DNA of 64,000 bases from Dyadobacter endophyticus (GTDB lineage: Bacteria > Bacteroidota > Bacteroidia > Cytophagales > Spirosomataceae), in NCBI RefSeq assembly GCF_014641595.1, contig NZ_BMIA01000003.1, positions 62,001-126,000 on the forward strand, read 5' to 3'. Every line of letters starts with the position of its first letter. Position 1 is the first letter of the stretch. A program made the position numbers and the translations under genes. The notes beneath the pieces were generated by a model, which saw only the letters and a program-made list of their open reading frames with translations, did not search any database and was not told the origin of the DNA. Shown one piece after another: positions 43,255 to 52,676 of this stretch.

Positions 43255-43947
43255 ATGGTAGCACATATTAAAGCATACCGTGCACCGGATGATGTAGAAA
43301 CCAGCCTCAGATATGTTGAAGGGCATCGCAGGGTACTGGAAGCGTACGGGGTGAAACAGGTTACTTCCGCCAGCCATAACTGGTTGGAGGACCCGAATAC
43401 TTATGTAATCATCGTGCAATCGGAAGATGGTAAATCCATCTATGGCGGCACGAGAGTACAGGTCCGCTCGGCGAATCTGAAAATGCCCATGGAGGATGCG
43501 ATCGCGAAGATCGATAAAAGCATTTACAGTTATGTAGACAAGATTGGAGACCATAACGTGGCAGAATTTTGCGGGCTTTTCAATTCGAAGGAGGTAGCGG
43601 GTTATGGAATCGGAAGCGTATACCTCGGCAGAACGGCAATGGCCATTGCGTCGACGGTCGGGATAAAATACCTGATGGGCCTTTGTTCCCCTATCACCCT
43701 GGTTATCAGCCAGCGGATCGGGTTCGAAGTGCTGACCGACCTGGGCAACAACGGCACCTTTTATTATCCCAAAGAAGGCTTGATAGCCACATCGCTGATC
43801 GCCAGGGATCTGATTAACCTACCGTTTGCCACCGATGATGAACGTGAAAAAATATTCAGCCTGAGAACAAACCCTACGCAAACCGTCGTTGAAACGGGCC
43901 GTCGCGGGGACCTAACGATAATTTACGATATCAATAAATGGATGTAA
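43255..43947 (+). CDS. GNAT-like N-acyltransferase
   Basis: A 230-residue protein with a GNAT-like frame: EFCGLFNSKEVAGYGIGSVY followed by AMAIASTVGIKYLMGLC and ISQRIGFEVL, resembling AHL-synthase/FeeM-type acyltransferases. It lies 6 bp after the fusion gene and overlaps the next kinase by 10 bp, so the operon is tightly coupled. An acylated signal or metabolite product is plausible but not proven. Confidence 0.6.
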   Translation: MVAHIKAYRAPDDVETSLRYVEGHRRVLEAYGVKQVTSASHNWLEDPNTYVIIVQSEDGKSIYGGTRVQVRSANLKMPMEDAIAKIDKSIYSYVDKIGDHNVAEFCGLFNSKEVAGYGIGSVYLGRTAMAIASTVGIKYLMGLCSPITLVISQRIGFEVLTDLGNNGTFYYPKEGLIATSLIARDLINLPFATDDEREKIFSLRTNPTQTVVETGRRGDLTIIYDINKWM

Positions 43948-46118
43948 AGTTCTACCGCGGGATTATTGGAACCTTCCTGTTACTCATAAGCTTGCTACAT
44001 AGCGCTTATGCAGGCGAGGTTGTGTTCAAAGGTACGGATGTGACGATCGGCAAGCAGGTGGAAATCCTGGAAGACACTTCCGCGGCATTGACGATCGACG
44101 AGGTGAAGGCCCATGGAAAATTCACGCCCAGCTTTGAGGACACACCCAACTTCGGGGTCAGCGCCTCCGCGTTCTGGGTGCGGCTCAATATCAGAAATAA
44201 CAGCGCCGAGGACAACCTGTTTCTCGAACTTGCCTACCCTCGTATCGAATCGGTTACATTATACTCGACGGAACGGGGCAAAGCTAAAAAGGAAACCATT
44301 TCCTGGAACGACGCCTTCGACAAGCGGCATGTCAAACACCAGAATATTGTCTTTAAACTCGATATTCCGCCACAAACGACCCAAACCTACTACCTGCGAA
44401 TCCATGGAAGCGAGCAGATCGTAGTTCCGCTCATCGTCCGCAGCGAGATGGGCCTTTTCCAGTTCGCATTGACCAACGAGATCATATCCGGTATCCATAT
44501 CGGTGTGCTTCTGGTGATGATGCTCTATAATTTTTTCGTGTATTTCTCGATCCGCGAAAAGAGCTATTTGTATTACGTTCTCTATATCCTGTTCATCGGA
44601 CTTACCCAAACAACGATCACCGGGTACACATTCAAATTCCTCTGGCCCGGGACCCCGGCTTTCAATGAATACTCGATTATCCTTTTCCCGGCCCTCGCGG
44701 GGAGCTTTGCTTTGCTGTTCTTTCAGAACTTCCTGCACATCCGGGAACGATCCACAACCAACTACCGTATTATCACGGCGATTATCGTCACTTACGGCGT
44801 AGCGGTACTTTTCAACCTGATCGGGCTGAATATGGTCAGCTACCGGATCATCGACCTGCTGGCACCGTCCGCCGCACTTTTCGCGCTCGTTGTAGCCCTC
44901 ATGCTCTCGATGGAAGGCTACCGTCCGGCCAAGTTTTTCCTGGTGGCGTGGTCGATGTTCCTGATCGGCATCGTACTTTACTCGCTTCGAAACCTCAACA
45001 TCCTGCCCTACAACAGCTTCACCAATTACACGATGCAGGCGGGCACGGCCATTGAAGTAATCCTGCTGTCGTTTGCATTGGCGGACAAGATCAACATTTT
45101 CAAAAAGGAGAAGGAAATATCCCAGGCGCAGGCGCTACGCATTTCGATGGAAAACGAGAAGATCATTCTCGAACAGAACGCCTTCCTCGAAAAAAGCGTC
45201 AACGAACGTACAGCCGAGCTGCAATTTGCCAATACGGAGCTTAACCTGACCGTCACCAAACTGAAAGATGCTCAAACACAGCTGATCGACTCTGAGAAAA
45301 TGGCCTCGCTCGGTCAGCTTACCGCGGGTATCGCACACGAGATCAACAATCCGATCAACTTTGTAAGCTCAAATATCAGGCCGCTGAGAAGGGATATCGA
45401 CGATGTCCTGGAAATCCTCGATTCCTACGACGGAATCAGGCAGATCGATTCCATTGAAGGACTTCAGACCAAAGTGAAGGAGATCGAACGCCTGAAAGCA
45501 GACCTCGACCTGGAATATCTCAAAACCGAGCTCGGTACATTGCTGAAAGGCATGGAAGACGGCGCTCACCGGACCGTCGAGATCGTAAAAGGTTTGAAAA
45601 TATTCTCGCGGGTGGACGAAACCGACCTCAACCTGGTCAATGTCAATGAGGGGATCGAATCCACGCTCATCATCCTCAACTACCAGATGGGGAACGCCAT
45701 CACGCTCGTAAAGGAATTGGGCAATATCCCGAGCATCGAATGCTACGCAGGCAAGCTCAATCAGGTGTTTATGAACATCCTGACCAACTCGATTTATGCA
45801 TTGCAAAAGGAGAAGCAAGAAGGCAAAACCCCGACTATCTGGGTGAAATCCTGGCTGAAAGACCCCGAAACCGTAGCGATCTCCATGCGCGACAACGGAC
45901 CGGGCATGACCCAGGAGGTGCGTGCCAAAATTTTCGAACCGTTCTTCACCACCAAGCAGGTAGGCGATGGTACAGGCCTCGGCCTTTCAATTGTATTTAA
46001 AATTATCGAAGTTCACAGCGGTAACATTCAAGTAAACACGGAAGTAGGAGAAGGAACAGAATTTTTGATCACACTCCCTGTTAAAAGAAAGGCACGCCCA
46101 ATCCCTGATTTTCAATGA
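43938..46118 (+). CDS. 7TMR-DISM sensor histidine kinase
   Basis: A 726-residue membrane kinase. A signal peptide (LLLISLLHSAYAGE), a periplasmic 7TMR-DISMED2-type domain (about 30-160) and seven hydrophobic helices (about 180-385) come first. A coiled coil, HisKA (IAHEINNPINF, His near 466) and HATPase with DNGPGM and GTGLGLSIV follow. It should sense a ligand outside the membrane. The start overlaps the acyltransferase stop, and its end overlaps the next gene (ATGA), so the two neighbours are coupled. Confidence 0.92.
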   Translation: MDVKFYRGIIGTFLLLISLLHSAYAGEVVFKGTDVTIGKQVEILEDTSAALTIDEVKAHGKFTPSFEDTPNFGVSASAFWVRLNIRNNSAEDNLFLELAYPRIESVTLYSTERGKAKKETISWNDAFDKRHVKHQNIVFKLDIPPQTTQTYYLRIHGSEQIVVPLIVRSEMGLFQFALTNEIISGIHIGVLLVMMLYNFFVYFSIREKSYLYYVLYILFIGLTQTTITGYTFKFLWPGTPAFNEYSIILFPALAGSFALLFFQNFLHIRERSTTNYRIITAIIVTYGVAVLFNLIGLNMVSYRIIDLLAPSAALFALVVALMLSMEGYRPAKFFLVAWSMFLIGIVLYSLRNLNILPYNSFTNYTMQAGTAIEVILLSFALADKINIFKKEKEISQAQALRISMENEKIILEQNAFLEKSVNERTAELQFANTELNLTVTKLKDAQTQLIDSEKMASLGQLTAGIAHEINNPINFVSSNIRPLRRDIDDVLEILDSYDGIRQIDSIEGLQTKVKEIERLKADLDLEYLKTELGTLLKGMEDGAHRTVEIVKGLKIFSRVDETDLNLVNVNEGIESTLIILNYQMGNAITLVKELGNIPSIECYAGKLNQVFMNILTNSIYALQKEKQEGKTPTIWVKSWLKDPETVAISMRDNGPGMTQEVRAKIFEPFFTTKQVGDGTGLGLSIVFKIIEVHSGNIQVNTEVGEGTEFLITLPVKRKARPIPDFQ

Positions 46119-47206
46119 GCGAAAAAGCTATAACCATTCTGTACATTGACGACGAGGAGCACAACCTGCATTCGTTCAAGGCTTCGTTCCGCAAACAGTA
46201 CGATATCACGATCACTTCCTCCGTGGTAGAGGCAGAGCAAATGCTGGACGACAAGGACTTCTGCATTATCCTGGCCGATCAGCGGATGCCGGTCATGACG
46301 GGCGTACAATTCTTTGAAAAAATCAGGACCAAGTTCCCGAAACCCATACGTATCCTCATTACCGGGCATACGGATATCGGTGCGGCAATCGACGCGATCA
46401 ACAAGGGGGAGGTTTTCAGGTTCATCGACAAGCCGTGGGATTATAACTATGTCGAAAATGCGATTTCCAACGCCTACGATATTTACAAAACCCGCGAGGA
46501 CCTCAAACTGCGGAACATCGAACTGCAAAAGGCGAACGAGGAGCTCGACAAGTTTGTGTACAGCGCCTCGCACGACCTCCGCGCGCCGCTGATGTCGGTA
46601 CTTGGCATCGTGAACCTGGCCCTCCTGGAAGAGGATGTCAAATCGCAGAACGAATACCTCGAACTGATCCGGCAATCGGTGAAGAAGCTGGATACCTTCA
46701 TCATTAACATCATTGATTATTACAAAAATGCACGCGGCGTACCCGTCGTGACGGACATCAGCTTCGAGGAGCTCGTTACCGAGGTGCAGGCTACCATTCA
46801 ATACCTGCCCGAATACGGCAACCTGAAAATGACCACGGACATCCAGGAGGACGGCATATTCCATTCGGATGTGATGAAGCTGCGCATTATTTTCAATAAC
46901 CTGATCAACAACGCGATCAAGTTTCAGGACAAATCCAAGCCGAACCCGTTCGTTCACCTGACGGTAAAATCGACCGATTCCGATGCGCGGATCATCGTGG
47001 AAGACAACGGGACCGGCATCAGGGAATCGGATCAGGACAAAATTTTCAAAATGTTTTACCGTGCAGGCGCCACCAACAGCGGCTCAGGGATAGGACTTTA
47101 TATCGTACACGAAGCGATCGCAAAATTGGGGGGTGAAATCAGCGTAACTTCAAAAATCGGCCAGGGTAGTATTTTTGAAATCAACATTCCTTCTATTAAC
47201 AAATAA
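46115..47206 (+). CDS. Receiver-histidine kinase hybrid
   Basis: A 363-residue cytoplasmic hybrid: N-terminal receiver (LYIDDEE, ADQRMPVMTG, TGHTDI, KPWDYN) then a HisKA (SASHDLRAPL, His near 152) and HATPase (DNGTGI, GSGIGLYIV). No transmembrane part. Receives phosphate from the 7TMR kinase and probably passes it to the next receiver. Receiver is similar to the divergent one at 40114. Overlaps the preceding gene by 4 bp. Confidence 0.9.
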   Translation: MSEKAITILYIDDEEHNLHSFKASFRKQYDITITSSVVEAEQMLDDKDFCIILADQRMPVMTGVQFFEKIRTKFPKPIRILITGHTDIGAAIDAINKGEVFRFIDKPWDYNYVENAISNAYDIYKTREDLKLRNIELQKANEELDKFVYSASHDLRAPLMSVLGIVNLALLEEDVKSQNEYLELIRQSVKKLDTFIINIIDYYKNARGVPVVTDISFEELVTEVQATIQYLPEYGNLKMTTDIQEDGIFHSDVMKLRIIFNNLINNAIKFQDKSKPNPFVHLTVKSTDSDARIIVEDNGTGIRESDQDKIFKMFYRAGATNSGSGIGLYIVHEAIAKLGGEISVTSKIGQGSIFEINIPSINK

Positions 47207-47212
47207 CCCGAC

Positions 47213-47602
47213 ATGGAGCCACTGCTTAACTTCTTTTTGATAGATGACAGCGCATTCGACCTGTTCATCTACGAAAAGTTATTAATTAAAAGCGGGATTA
47301 CGAGTTCAGTCAAAACCTTCAATTCGGCGCGCGACGCCCTCAAGCACCTTATCGGCCAGGCCGAAAACCTCCCTGATACCATCATCCTTCTCGACCTTCA
47401 GATGCCCGACATGAACGGCTTCGAATTCATCGACGAGTTCGGACAGTTACCTGAAACGCTTCGGCAGAAGATCAGGATCTTCATGCTCTCCTCGACCATC
47501 GACACACGGGACATCGAGAAGGCCAAAGCCAGCCAGTACATCATCGATCTGCTCCCCAAGCCGCTCGAAATCCCTTTCCTGAAAAAGAAGCTGGCCATCT
47601 AG
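47213..47602 (+). CDS. Stand-alone response regulator
   Basis: A 129-residue receiver only: FFLIDDS, phosphoacceptor in LLDLQMPDMNGF, MLSSTID, and PKPLE. No output domain. It starts 6 bp after the hybrid kinase and closes the cluster. A phosphate shuttle or output adaptor is likely. Confidence 0.88.
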   Translation: MEPLLNFFLIDDSAFDLFIYEKLLIKSGITSSVKTFNSARDALKHLIGQAENLPDTIILLDLQMPDMNGFEFIDEFGQLPETLRQKIRIFMLSSTIDTRDIEKAKASQYIIDLLPKPLEIPFLKKKLAI

Positions 47603-47993
47603 ACACCCGTAGTATAATTTTTTTAGTACATTAAAGTAGATGGACAGTCGGAGAATCCACTTGTCCTTTGCAATTACCCTGGTGTGACCTGAAAAGGCCT
47701 TTGTGCACTTTTTTAAGAAGTCGGTACTAACATTTACCCCTATCTGTTGAATGTCAAGCCGATAAGCTGACGGACGAAACGAACTATACCTCCACAATCT
47801 GTCCTATTATGTAACAATACGGGCCACCACTGTTTCAAACAATGTGGCGCTGGAAACCTGTTTTTGAAACATCACTATAATGTTTCAAATCAATAATAGG
47901 ATTTTTTAAATATTAAAAGATTTTAGGAAGGGGCGGGTACATCTTTATTGTGAAGTCACGTACAACCAGTGTAAACCTTAACACAATGTTTTA
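47603..47993. other. Intergenic gap with GTTTCAAA-type dyads
   Basis: No gene seen. TGTTTCAAAC at 47831-47840 and a 10-bp inverted repeat TTTGAAACAT (47863-47872)/ATGTTTCAAA (47880-47889) put three copies of one element within 60 bp. Possibly an operator cluster for the next small gene or an end-of-transcript structure. No T-run terminator is present. Confidence 0.5.
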
Positions 47994-48182
47994 ATGAAAA
48001 CTGATAGCAAGACCCTGGCCGAGATTTTGAAATTGCACGCACAGTACGTTAAAGAGGTTGAGTTCAGTGGTATCAAGCCCTTATCCATGGAGATTTACAA
48101 AACCAATTCCCACAATTTTGTACGCTGGATAAAAGACGAATTTCACCCCGGAAAGAAATTGCGTAAAGAAGCGCTTTCCTGA
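47994..48182 (+). CDS. Small hypothetical protein (62 aa)
   Basis: A 62-residue basic protein beginning MKTDSKTLAEILKLHAQYVK, ending LRKEALS. A terminator starts 44 bp after the stop, and the GTTTCAAA cluster lies upstream. No family recognised. Confidence 0.6.
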   Translation: MKTDSKTLAEILKLHAQYVKEVEFSGIKPLSMEIYKTNSHNFVRWIKDEFHPGKKLRKEALS

Positions 48183-48225
48183 TCAACAACAAAAGCACTT
48201 ATTATACTCAACGTTCATAATATAG

Positions 48226-48262
48226 GCTGCCGGTGAATGGGAACACCGGCAGCTCTTTTTTT
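48226..48262 (+). terminator. Terminator after 62-residue gene
   Basis: GCTGCCGGTG (48226-48235) and CACCGGCAGC (48244-48253), 10-bp stem, 8-nt loop, then TCTTTTTTT. Confidence 0.9.
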
Positions 48263-48325
48263 ATAGCGCGTTCTTTGGTAAGTTTGGGTAGATAATTGGT
48301 TACCGTCCCGAATAGCACAAACAAT

Positions 48326-48472
48326 ATGATTTTCACGATTTTCAACCTGCTGAAAGGCCGTTTTTCCAAGGACGCCATCGAGGAAGCCAAGTCCAACGAA
48401 AAAGCGATGACCCGCCAGGAAGCATTGCAGCAGATGCGCAACATTGCCAGCCGCCGTTCGAAAAAGAACTAA
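48326..48472 (+). CDS. Small basic ORF (48 aa)
   Basis: ATG at 48326, 48 codons, MIFTIFNLLKGRFSKDAIEE at the start and ending RRSKKN. Basic, helical. It lies 12 bp before the araD stop on the opposite strand. Coding is uncertain. Confidence 0.4.
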   Translation: MIFTIFNLLKGRFSKDAIEEAKSNEKAMTRQEALQQMRNIASRRSKKN

Positions 48473-48484
48473 GCAGCCCATATG

Positions 48485-49189
48485 CTAGCACCCCTGCCCG
48501 TAATAAGCGTCTTTGCCGTGCTTTCTGAAATAATGCTTATCGCACAAGCTCTGTTTGATGGCCACCGCCGCAGGATTGATCTGTAACGTGAGGTAAGCCA
48601 TTTTCGCGATCTCTTCGAGCACGATTGAATTGTAAATCGCCTTGGCGGGGTCTTTCCCCCAGGTAAAGGGGCCGTGGCAGGCCACCAACACCATTTCAAC
48701 TTCTTCATAACTCAGTTTTCCTTCCCCAAACAAATCGAGTATCTGGTTTCCGGTTTCGAGCTCGTAATCGCGCTGGATTCTTTCATCCGACATTATTTCC
48801 GTAACAGGAATTGAGGCCGTCAGGTGATCGGCATGGGTGGTACCGAGGTTAGGAATGGGCCGGATCGCCTGCGCCCACGCCACCGCATACGTAGAATGCG
48901 TATGACACACGCCCCCGATCGAGGAAAAGTTTTTATAAAGCAATGTATGGGTTTTGGTATCCGATGACGGGCGCATATTGCCCTCCACCAGGACATTATC
49001 CAGGTCCACGATTACAATGTCCTCCACCTTCAACCGGTGATAGGGAACGCCACTCGGCTTGATCGCCACCACGCCCGCAGCCCTGTCGACGCCGCTTACA
49101 TTGCCAAAGGTCACGATCGCCAGTTCCTCCCGCGGGATTTCCATATTGGCTTCGTAAACCTGCTCTTTGAGATATTGATATTTTGACAT
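48485..49189 (-). CDS. araD: L-ribulose-5-phosphate 4-epimerase
   Basis: Converts L-ribulose-5-phosphate to D-xylulose-5-phosphate. The 234-residue protein has the zinc histidines in CHTHSTYAVAWAQA and the conserved CHGPFTWG. Last gene of the araB-araA-araD operon, 7 bp after araA. Confidence 0.96.
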   Translation of the reverse strand: MSKYQYLKEQVYEANMEIPREELAIVTFGNVSGVDRAAGVVAIKPSGVPYHRLKVEDIVIVDLDNVLVEGNMRPSSDTKTHTLLYKNFSSIGGVCHTHSTYAVAWAQAIRPIPNLGTTHADHLTASIPVTEIMSDERIQRDYELETGNQILDLFGEGKLSYEEVEMVLVACHGPFTWGKDPAKAIYNSIVLEEIAKMAYLTLQINPAAVAIKQSLCDKHYFRKHGKDAYYGQGC

Positions 49190-49196
49190 TTTCGGG

Positions 49197-50687
49197 TTAT
49201 CTGTAATAAGCTTCGCTCCAACGCAACTCGTTTTTCAGTTGCCGCAGGGTAGTATTTTTATCAATCACCACCAATTCCACACCCACCATTTCCGCAAAAG
49301 TCTCGATATGCTCGGTTGTAAGGTTCTGGCTGAAAGCGGTATGGTGCGCACCACCGGCATAAATCCAGGCCGCACAGGCTGTCTGCATGTCCGGTTGCGG
49401 CTTCCAAAGTACGCGCGCTACGGGAAGTTTCGGCAATTGCTCAGTCACCTCAGTGGCTTCTACCTCGTTCACAAGCAAGCGGAAACGATTACCCATATCC
49501 ACGAGTGAAACATTGACCGCAGGTCCGGCTGGTGCATCGAACACGAGGCGTACAGGATCGTCCTTACCCCCTATCCCTAGCGCATGGACCTCAACAGATG
49601 GCTTACCCTTCGCGATGCTGGGGCAAATTTCGAGCATATGCGACCCGAGTACCAGGTTATTGGATGGGTTAAAATGGTAGGTATAATCCTCCATAAACGA
49701 GTTGCCGCCCGGCAGACCGCTGGCCATTACTTTCAATGCACGTACGATGGCTGATGTTTTCCAATCGCCTTCGCCGGCGTAGCCGTAACCCGCCGCCATC
49801 ATCCGCTGCGAGCCAATGCCCGGCAGCTGTTTCATCCCGTGCAGGTCTTCAAAAGTGTTGGTATAACCTTTGAAATTTCCGTCTTTCAGGAAATATTTCA
49901 AACCCAGCTCGATCTTCGCGGCATCCCGCAAGGCCTGGTGGCGCTGGCCACTGCTTTCAAGACCGGCAGCTAGCTGGTAAGTATCGGTATATTCAGCGAC
50001 CAATGCAGTAATATCCGCGTCGGAAACCTGGTCGATCACCGCAACCAGGTCCCCTACCGCGTAAGTATTGACCGAAAAGCCGAAAGTCATTTCCGCGGCT
50101 ACCTTATCGCCGTCGGTCACAGCCACTTCGCGCATATTATCGCCGAACCGGACGAATTTAGCACCTTTCAGATCGTGGCGGGCAGCCGCTACCCTGGCCC
50201 ACTGGCCCAGGCCTTCGGCGACGTGATCCTGCTGCCAATGTCCCACGATCACCTTGCGGTTGAGGCGCATACGCGTCATCATAAACCCGAATTCTCGGTC
50301 GCCGTGCGCCGATTGGTTCAGGTTCATGAAATCCATATCGATCTCGGCCCACGGAATGTCGCGGTTGTATTGTGTATGCAAATGCAACAATGGCTTTTGC
50401 AATATCTGCAAGCCCCTAATCCACATTTTAGCGGGGGAAAAAGTGTGCATCCAGGCCACGATGCCAATGCAATGGACGGTGCTGTTGGCTTCCTGAATGA
50501 TGTTGTAAATCTCTTCCGGCGATTTGACAACCGGCTTGAAAATTACCCGCACAGGTACTTGCGGGGTTTGGCCGAGGTGCCGGGCAATGATCTGCGAATG
50601 TTCATCGACCTGGCGGAGCGTCGCCTCGCCATACAAATGCTGACTTCCAGTGATAAACCAGACTTCAAACTGTTTTAAATCAAGCAT
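49197..50687 (-). CDS. araA: L-arabinose isomerase
   Basis: Converts L-arabinose to L-ribulose. 496 residues, with family segments EVWFITGSQHLYGE and GIVAWMHTFSPAKMWI (active-site region) and a complete C-terminus. Start ATG overlaps the araB stop (TGATG), so the pair is coupled. Confidence 0.97.
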   Translation of the reverse strand: MLDLKQFEVWFITGSQHLYGEATLRQVDEHSQIIARHLGQTPQVPVRVIFKPVVKSPEEIYNIIQEANSTVHCIGIVAWMHTFSPAKMWIRGLQILQKPLLHLHTQYNRDIPWAEIDMDFMNLNQSAHGDREFGFMMTRMRLNRKVIVGHWQQDHVAEGLGQWARVAAARHDLKGAKFVRFGDNMREVAVTDGDKVAAEMTFGFSVNTYAVGDLVAVIDQVSDADITALVAEYTDTYQLAAGLESSGQRHQALRDAAKIELGLKYFLKDGNFKGYTNTFEDLHGMKQLPGIGSQRMMAAGYGYAGEGDWKTSAIVRALKVMASGLPGGNSFMEDYTYHFNPSNNLVLGSHMLEICPSIAKGKPSVEVHALGIGGKDDPVRLVFDAPAGPAVNVSLVDMGNRFRLLVNEVEATEVTEQLPKLPVARVLWKPQPDMQTACAAWIYAGGAHHTAFSQNLTTEHIETFAEMVGVELVVIDKNTTLRQLKNELRWSEAYYR

Positions 50688-52351
50688 CAGGAAAATTGTA
50701 AATGTGCTTTTTGTAAAAAATCGTTTTCGATATAAACCCCAGCTTCCAGGTATCTCTGATAAAGCTGCTGATAAACCGCCGACTGCGCCTCCCGCGGCTC
50801 ATATACCGCGTCGAATCCGGAGCTCATCGCCCCTTGCGCGTCCTGCAAGTTGGAATGAACGCCAGCCGCTACCGAAGCGAACATTGCCGCCCCCAGTGCA
50901 CAGGCTTGCTCGGAGGCTGCCACTTTAATAGGCATATTCAAGACATCAGCCAGCGTTTGCATCACAAATGCGGATTTCTTCGCCACGCCTCCGATGGCGA
51001 TCACCTGATGAATAGGTACGCCCTCGTTCCGGAAGCGCTCCACGATTGCTTTGGAACCATAAGCGGTAGCCTCTACCAGCGCTTTGAAAACGCGGGTACT
51101 GTCGCTTGCCAGGTTTAAGCCCAATAATCCTCCTTTGAGCGTATGGTTCGCGTCGGGTGTACGACGGCCATTCAGCCAATCGATGGCGATTATATCATTC
51201 GGAGTCACTGGCAACTTTGCAGCTTGCTCCGCCAAATGCGGGATCAGTCTCTGCGAAAGTTCAGATGCCTCTTCCTCCCCCAGCAAGGCACGCACCGGTT
51301 CGACGATCAGTTTGGAAAACCAGGCATAAATATCTCCGAAAGCCGATTGCCCGGCCTCCATACCCAGCATCCCAGGCACGATGGAGCCGTCGACCTGCCC
51401 GCAAATACCTTTGATTAGTAAATGCCCGACTTCCTCATTCGGGGCGACCAGCATATCGCAGGTAGAAGTACCGATCACCTTGCATAACGAATAGGGTTCG
51501 ATAAGTGCGCCTACGGCACCCATGTGCGCGTCGAAAGCGCCCACTCCGATCACCACGTCGGCGGGAATGCCCAACTTCGCGGCCCACTCTTTCGAGATAG
51601 TGCCCATCGGGCGGTCCGAAGTTTCGGTATCGGCGAAAAGCCTGTCGCGCAAGCCGTCGAGCAGCGGGTCGAGTTCCTTAAAGAATGTATTGGATGGCAG
51701 TCCGTCGAAATCCTGGTGCCAGAGCGCCTTGTGGCCGGCGGCACAGCGGGAGCGTTTCAGAAGCAGCGGATCGGTTATGCCGGTAAGCTCGGCGGAAACC
51801 CAGTCGCAATGCTCCACCCAGGAGAATGCGTTTTCGCGTACGGCCTCGTCTACGCGCAGCGTGCGCAATATTTTAGCCCAAAACCATTCCGAAGAATAGA
51901 TGCCGCCTACATATTTGGTAAAATCTATATCATAATTGTGTGCCAGCCGGTTGATTTCCTCCGCTTCCGCATTGGCGGTATGGTCTTTCCAGAGGATAAA
52001 CATGCCGTTGGGGTTTTCGGCAAACTCAGGAAGCAATGCAAGCGGCGTGCCGTTCCTGTCTACCGCAACGGGCGTCGAGCCCGTCGTATCCACCGAGATA
52101 CCCCGCACCTTTTGCCTTACCGCCGGCGAGGCCTGGCCCAACGCGTCGCGAACAGCGCCTTCCAGGCTATCGAGGTAATCCAGCGGATGCTGCCGGAATT
52201 GCGAAACGCTGGCATCGCAATACTTGCCCTGCTTCCAGCGGGGATACTCCCGCACGGCCGTCCCAGCCTGTTCGCCCGTGTTCGCATTGACCACCAATGC
52301 CCTCACAGAGTCGGTACCGAAGTCGATACCAATAACGTAATTCTCTCCCAT
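50687..52351 (-). CDS. araB: Ribulokinase
   Basis: Phosphorylates L-ribulose with ATP, FGGY family. 554 residues, start MGENYVIGIDFGTDSVRALV, later GVGAFDAHMGAVGAL and GGVAKKSAFVMQTLADVL. First gene of the operon. Upstream lie a TAnnTTTG box and a dyad that may bind AraR. Confidence 0.97.
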   Translation of the reverse strand: MGENYVIGIDFGTDSVRALVVNANTGEQAGTAVREYPRWKQGKYCDASVSQFRQHPLDYLDSLEGAVRDALGQASPAVRQKVRGISVDTTGSTPVAVDRNGTPLALLPEFAENPNGMFILWKDHTANAEAEEINRLAHNYDIDFTKYVGGIYSSEWFWAKILRTLRVDEAVRENAFSWVEHCDWVSAELTGITDPLLLKRSRCAAGHKALWHQDFDGLPSNTFFKELDPLLDGLRDRLFADTETSDRPMGTISKEWAAKLGIPADVVIGVGAFDAHMGAVGALIEPYSLCKVIGTSTCDMLVAPNEEVGHLLIKGICGQVDGSIVPGMLGMEAGQSAFGDIYAWFSKLIVEPVRALLGEEEASELSQRLIPHLAEQAAKLPVTPNDIIAIDWLNGRRTPDANHTLKGGLLGLNLASDSTRVFKALVEATAYGSKAIVERFRNEGVPIHQVIAIGGVAKKSAFVMQTLADVLNMPIKVAASEQACALGAAMFASVAAGVHSNLQDAQGAMSSGFDAVYEPREAQSAVYQQLYQRYLEAGVYIENDFLQKAHLQFS

Positions 52352-52411
52352 AAATATCGGTTTCGGATGTTCTCAGACCAATTTGACGCATTTATTTAAC
52401 TTATCAGCTAA

Positions 52412-52450
52412 CAAATATAAATAAAATTGTTTTTAGTGTATTATTGACAC
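52412..52450 (-). promoter_or_regulatory. Probable araB promoter and dyad
   Basis: On the minus strand TATATTTG (52412-52419) matches TAnnTTTG. A GTGT-N7-ACAC dyad (52436-52450) lies just upstream in the -33 region. A regulator such as AraR could block or activate here, but no experimental motif was checked. Confidence 0.4.
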
Positions 52451-52464
52451 AATTTAAATTTTAT

Positions 52465-52676
52465 TGAAAGGAGGAAAGGGAAGATGGAGGAAAGGAGGAA
52501 AGGGAGGATGGAGGAAAGGGAGAAAAGGCGCGGAAGCCTGTGAATAGTATGTGCAAATCAAGAGATTTACGCCAGCGGGTCTACCAATGCTACATCGCTA
52601 AGCGATTTTCGCCCCACCCTCCCATTTCTCCACCCTCCCATTTCTCCATCCTCCCTTTCCTCCCTTTCCTCCCTCA
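52465..52676. repeat. GA-rich repeat with inverted copy (gap before araR)
   Basis: The gap 52352-52673 has no gene beyond the promoter. It holds repeats of GGAGGAAAGGG on one side and their CT-rich complements on the other. The best arm pair is GGAGGAAAGGGAGGATGGAG (52494-52513) with its reverse complement at 52644-52663, spaced 130 bp. Could form a large hairpin or triplex-prone tract, and could end araR and separate it from araB. Confidence 0.75.

Noticed and set aside
46112..46957. 281-residue minus-strand frame inside the kinase hybrid
   Set aside because: Complement of a clear receiver-kinase gene on the plus strand.
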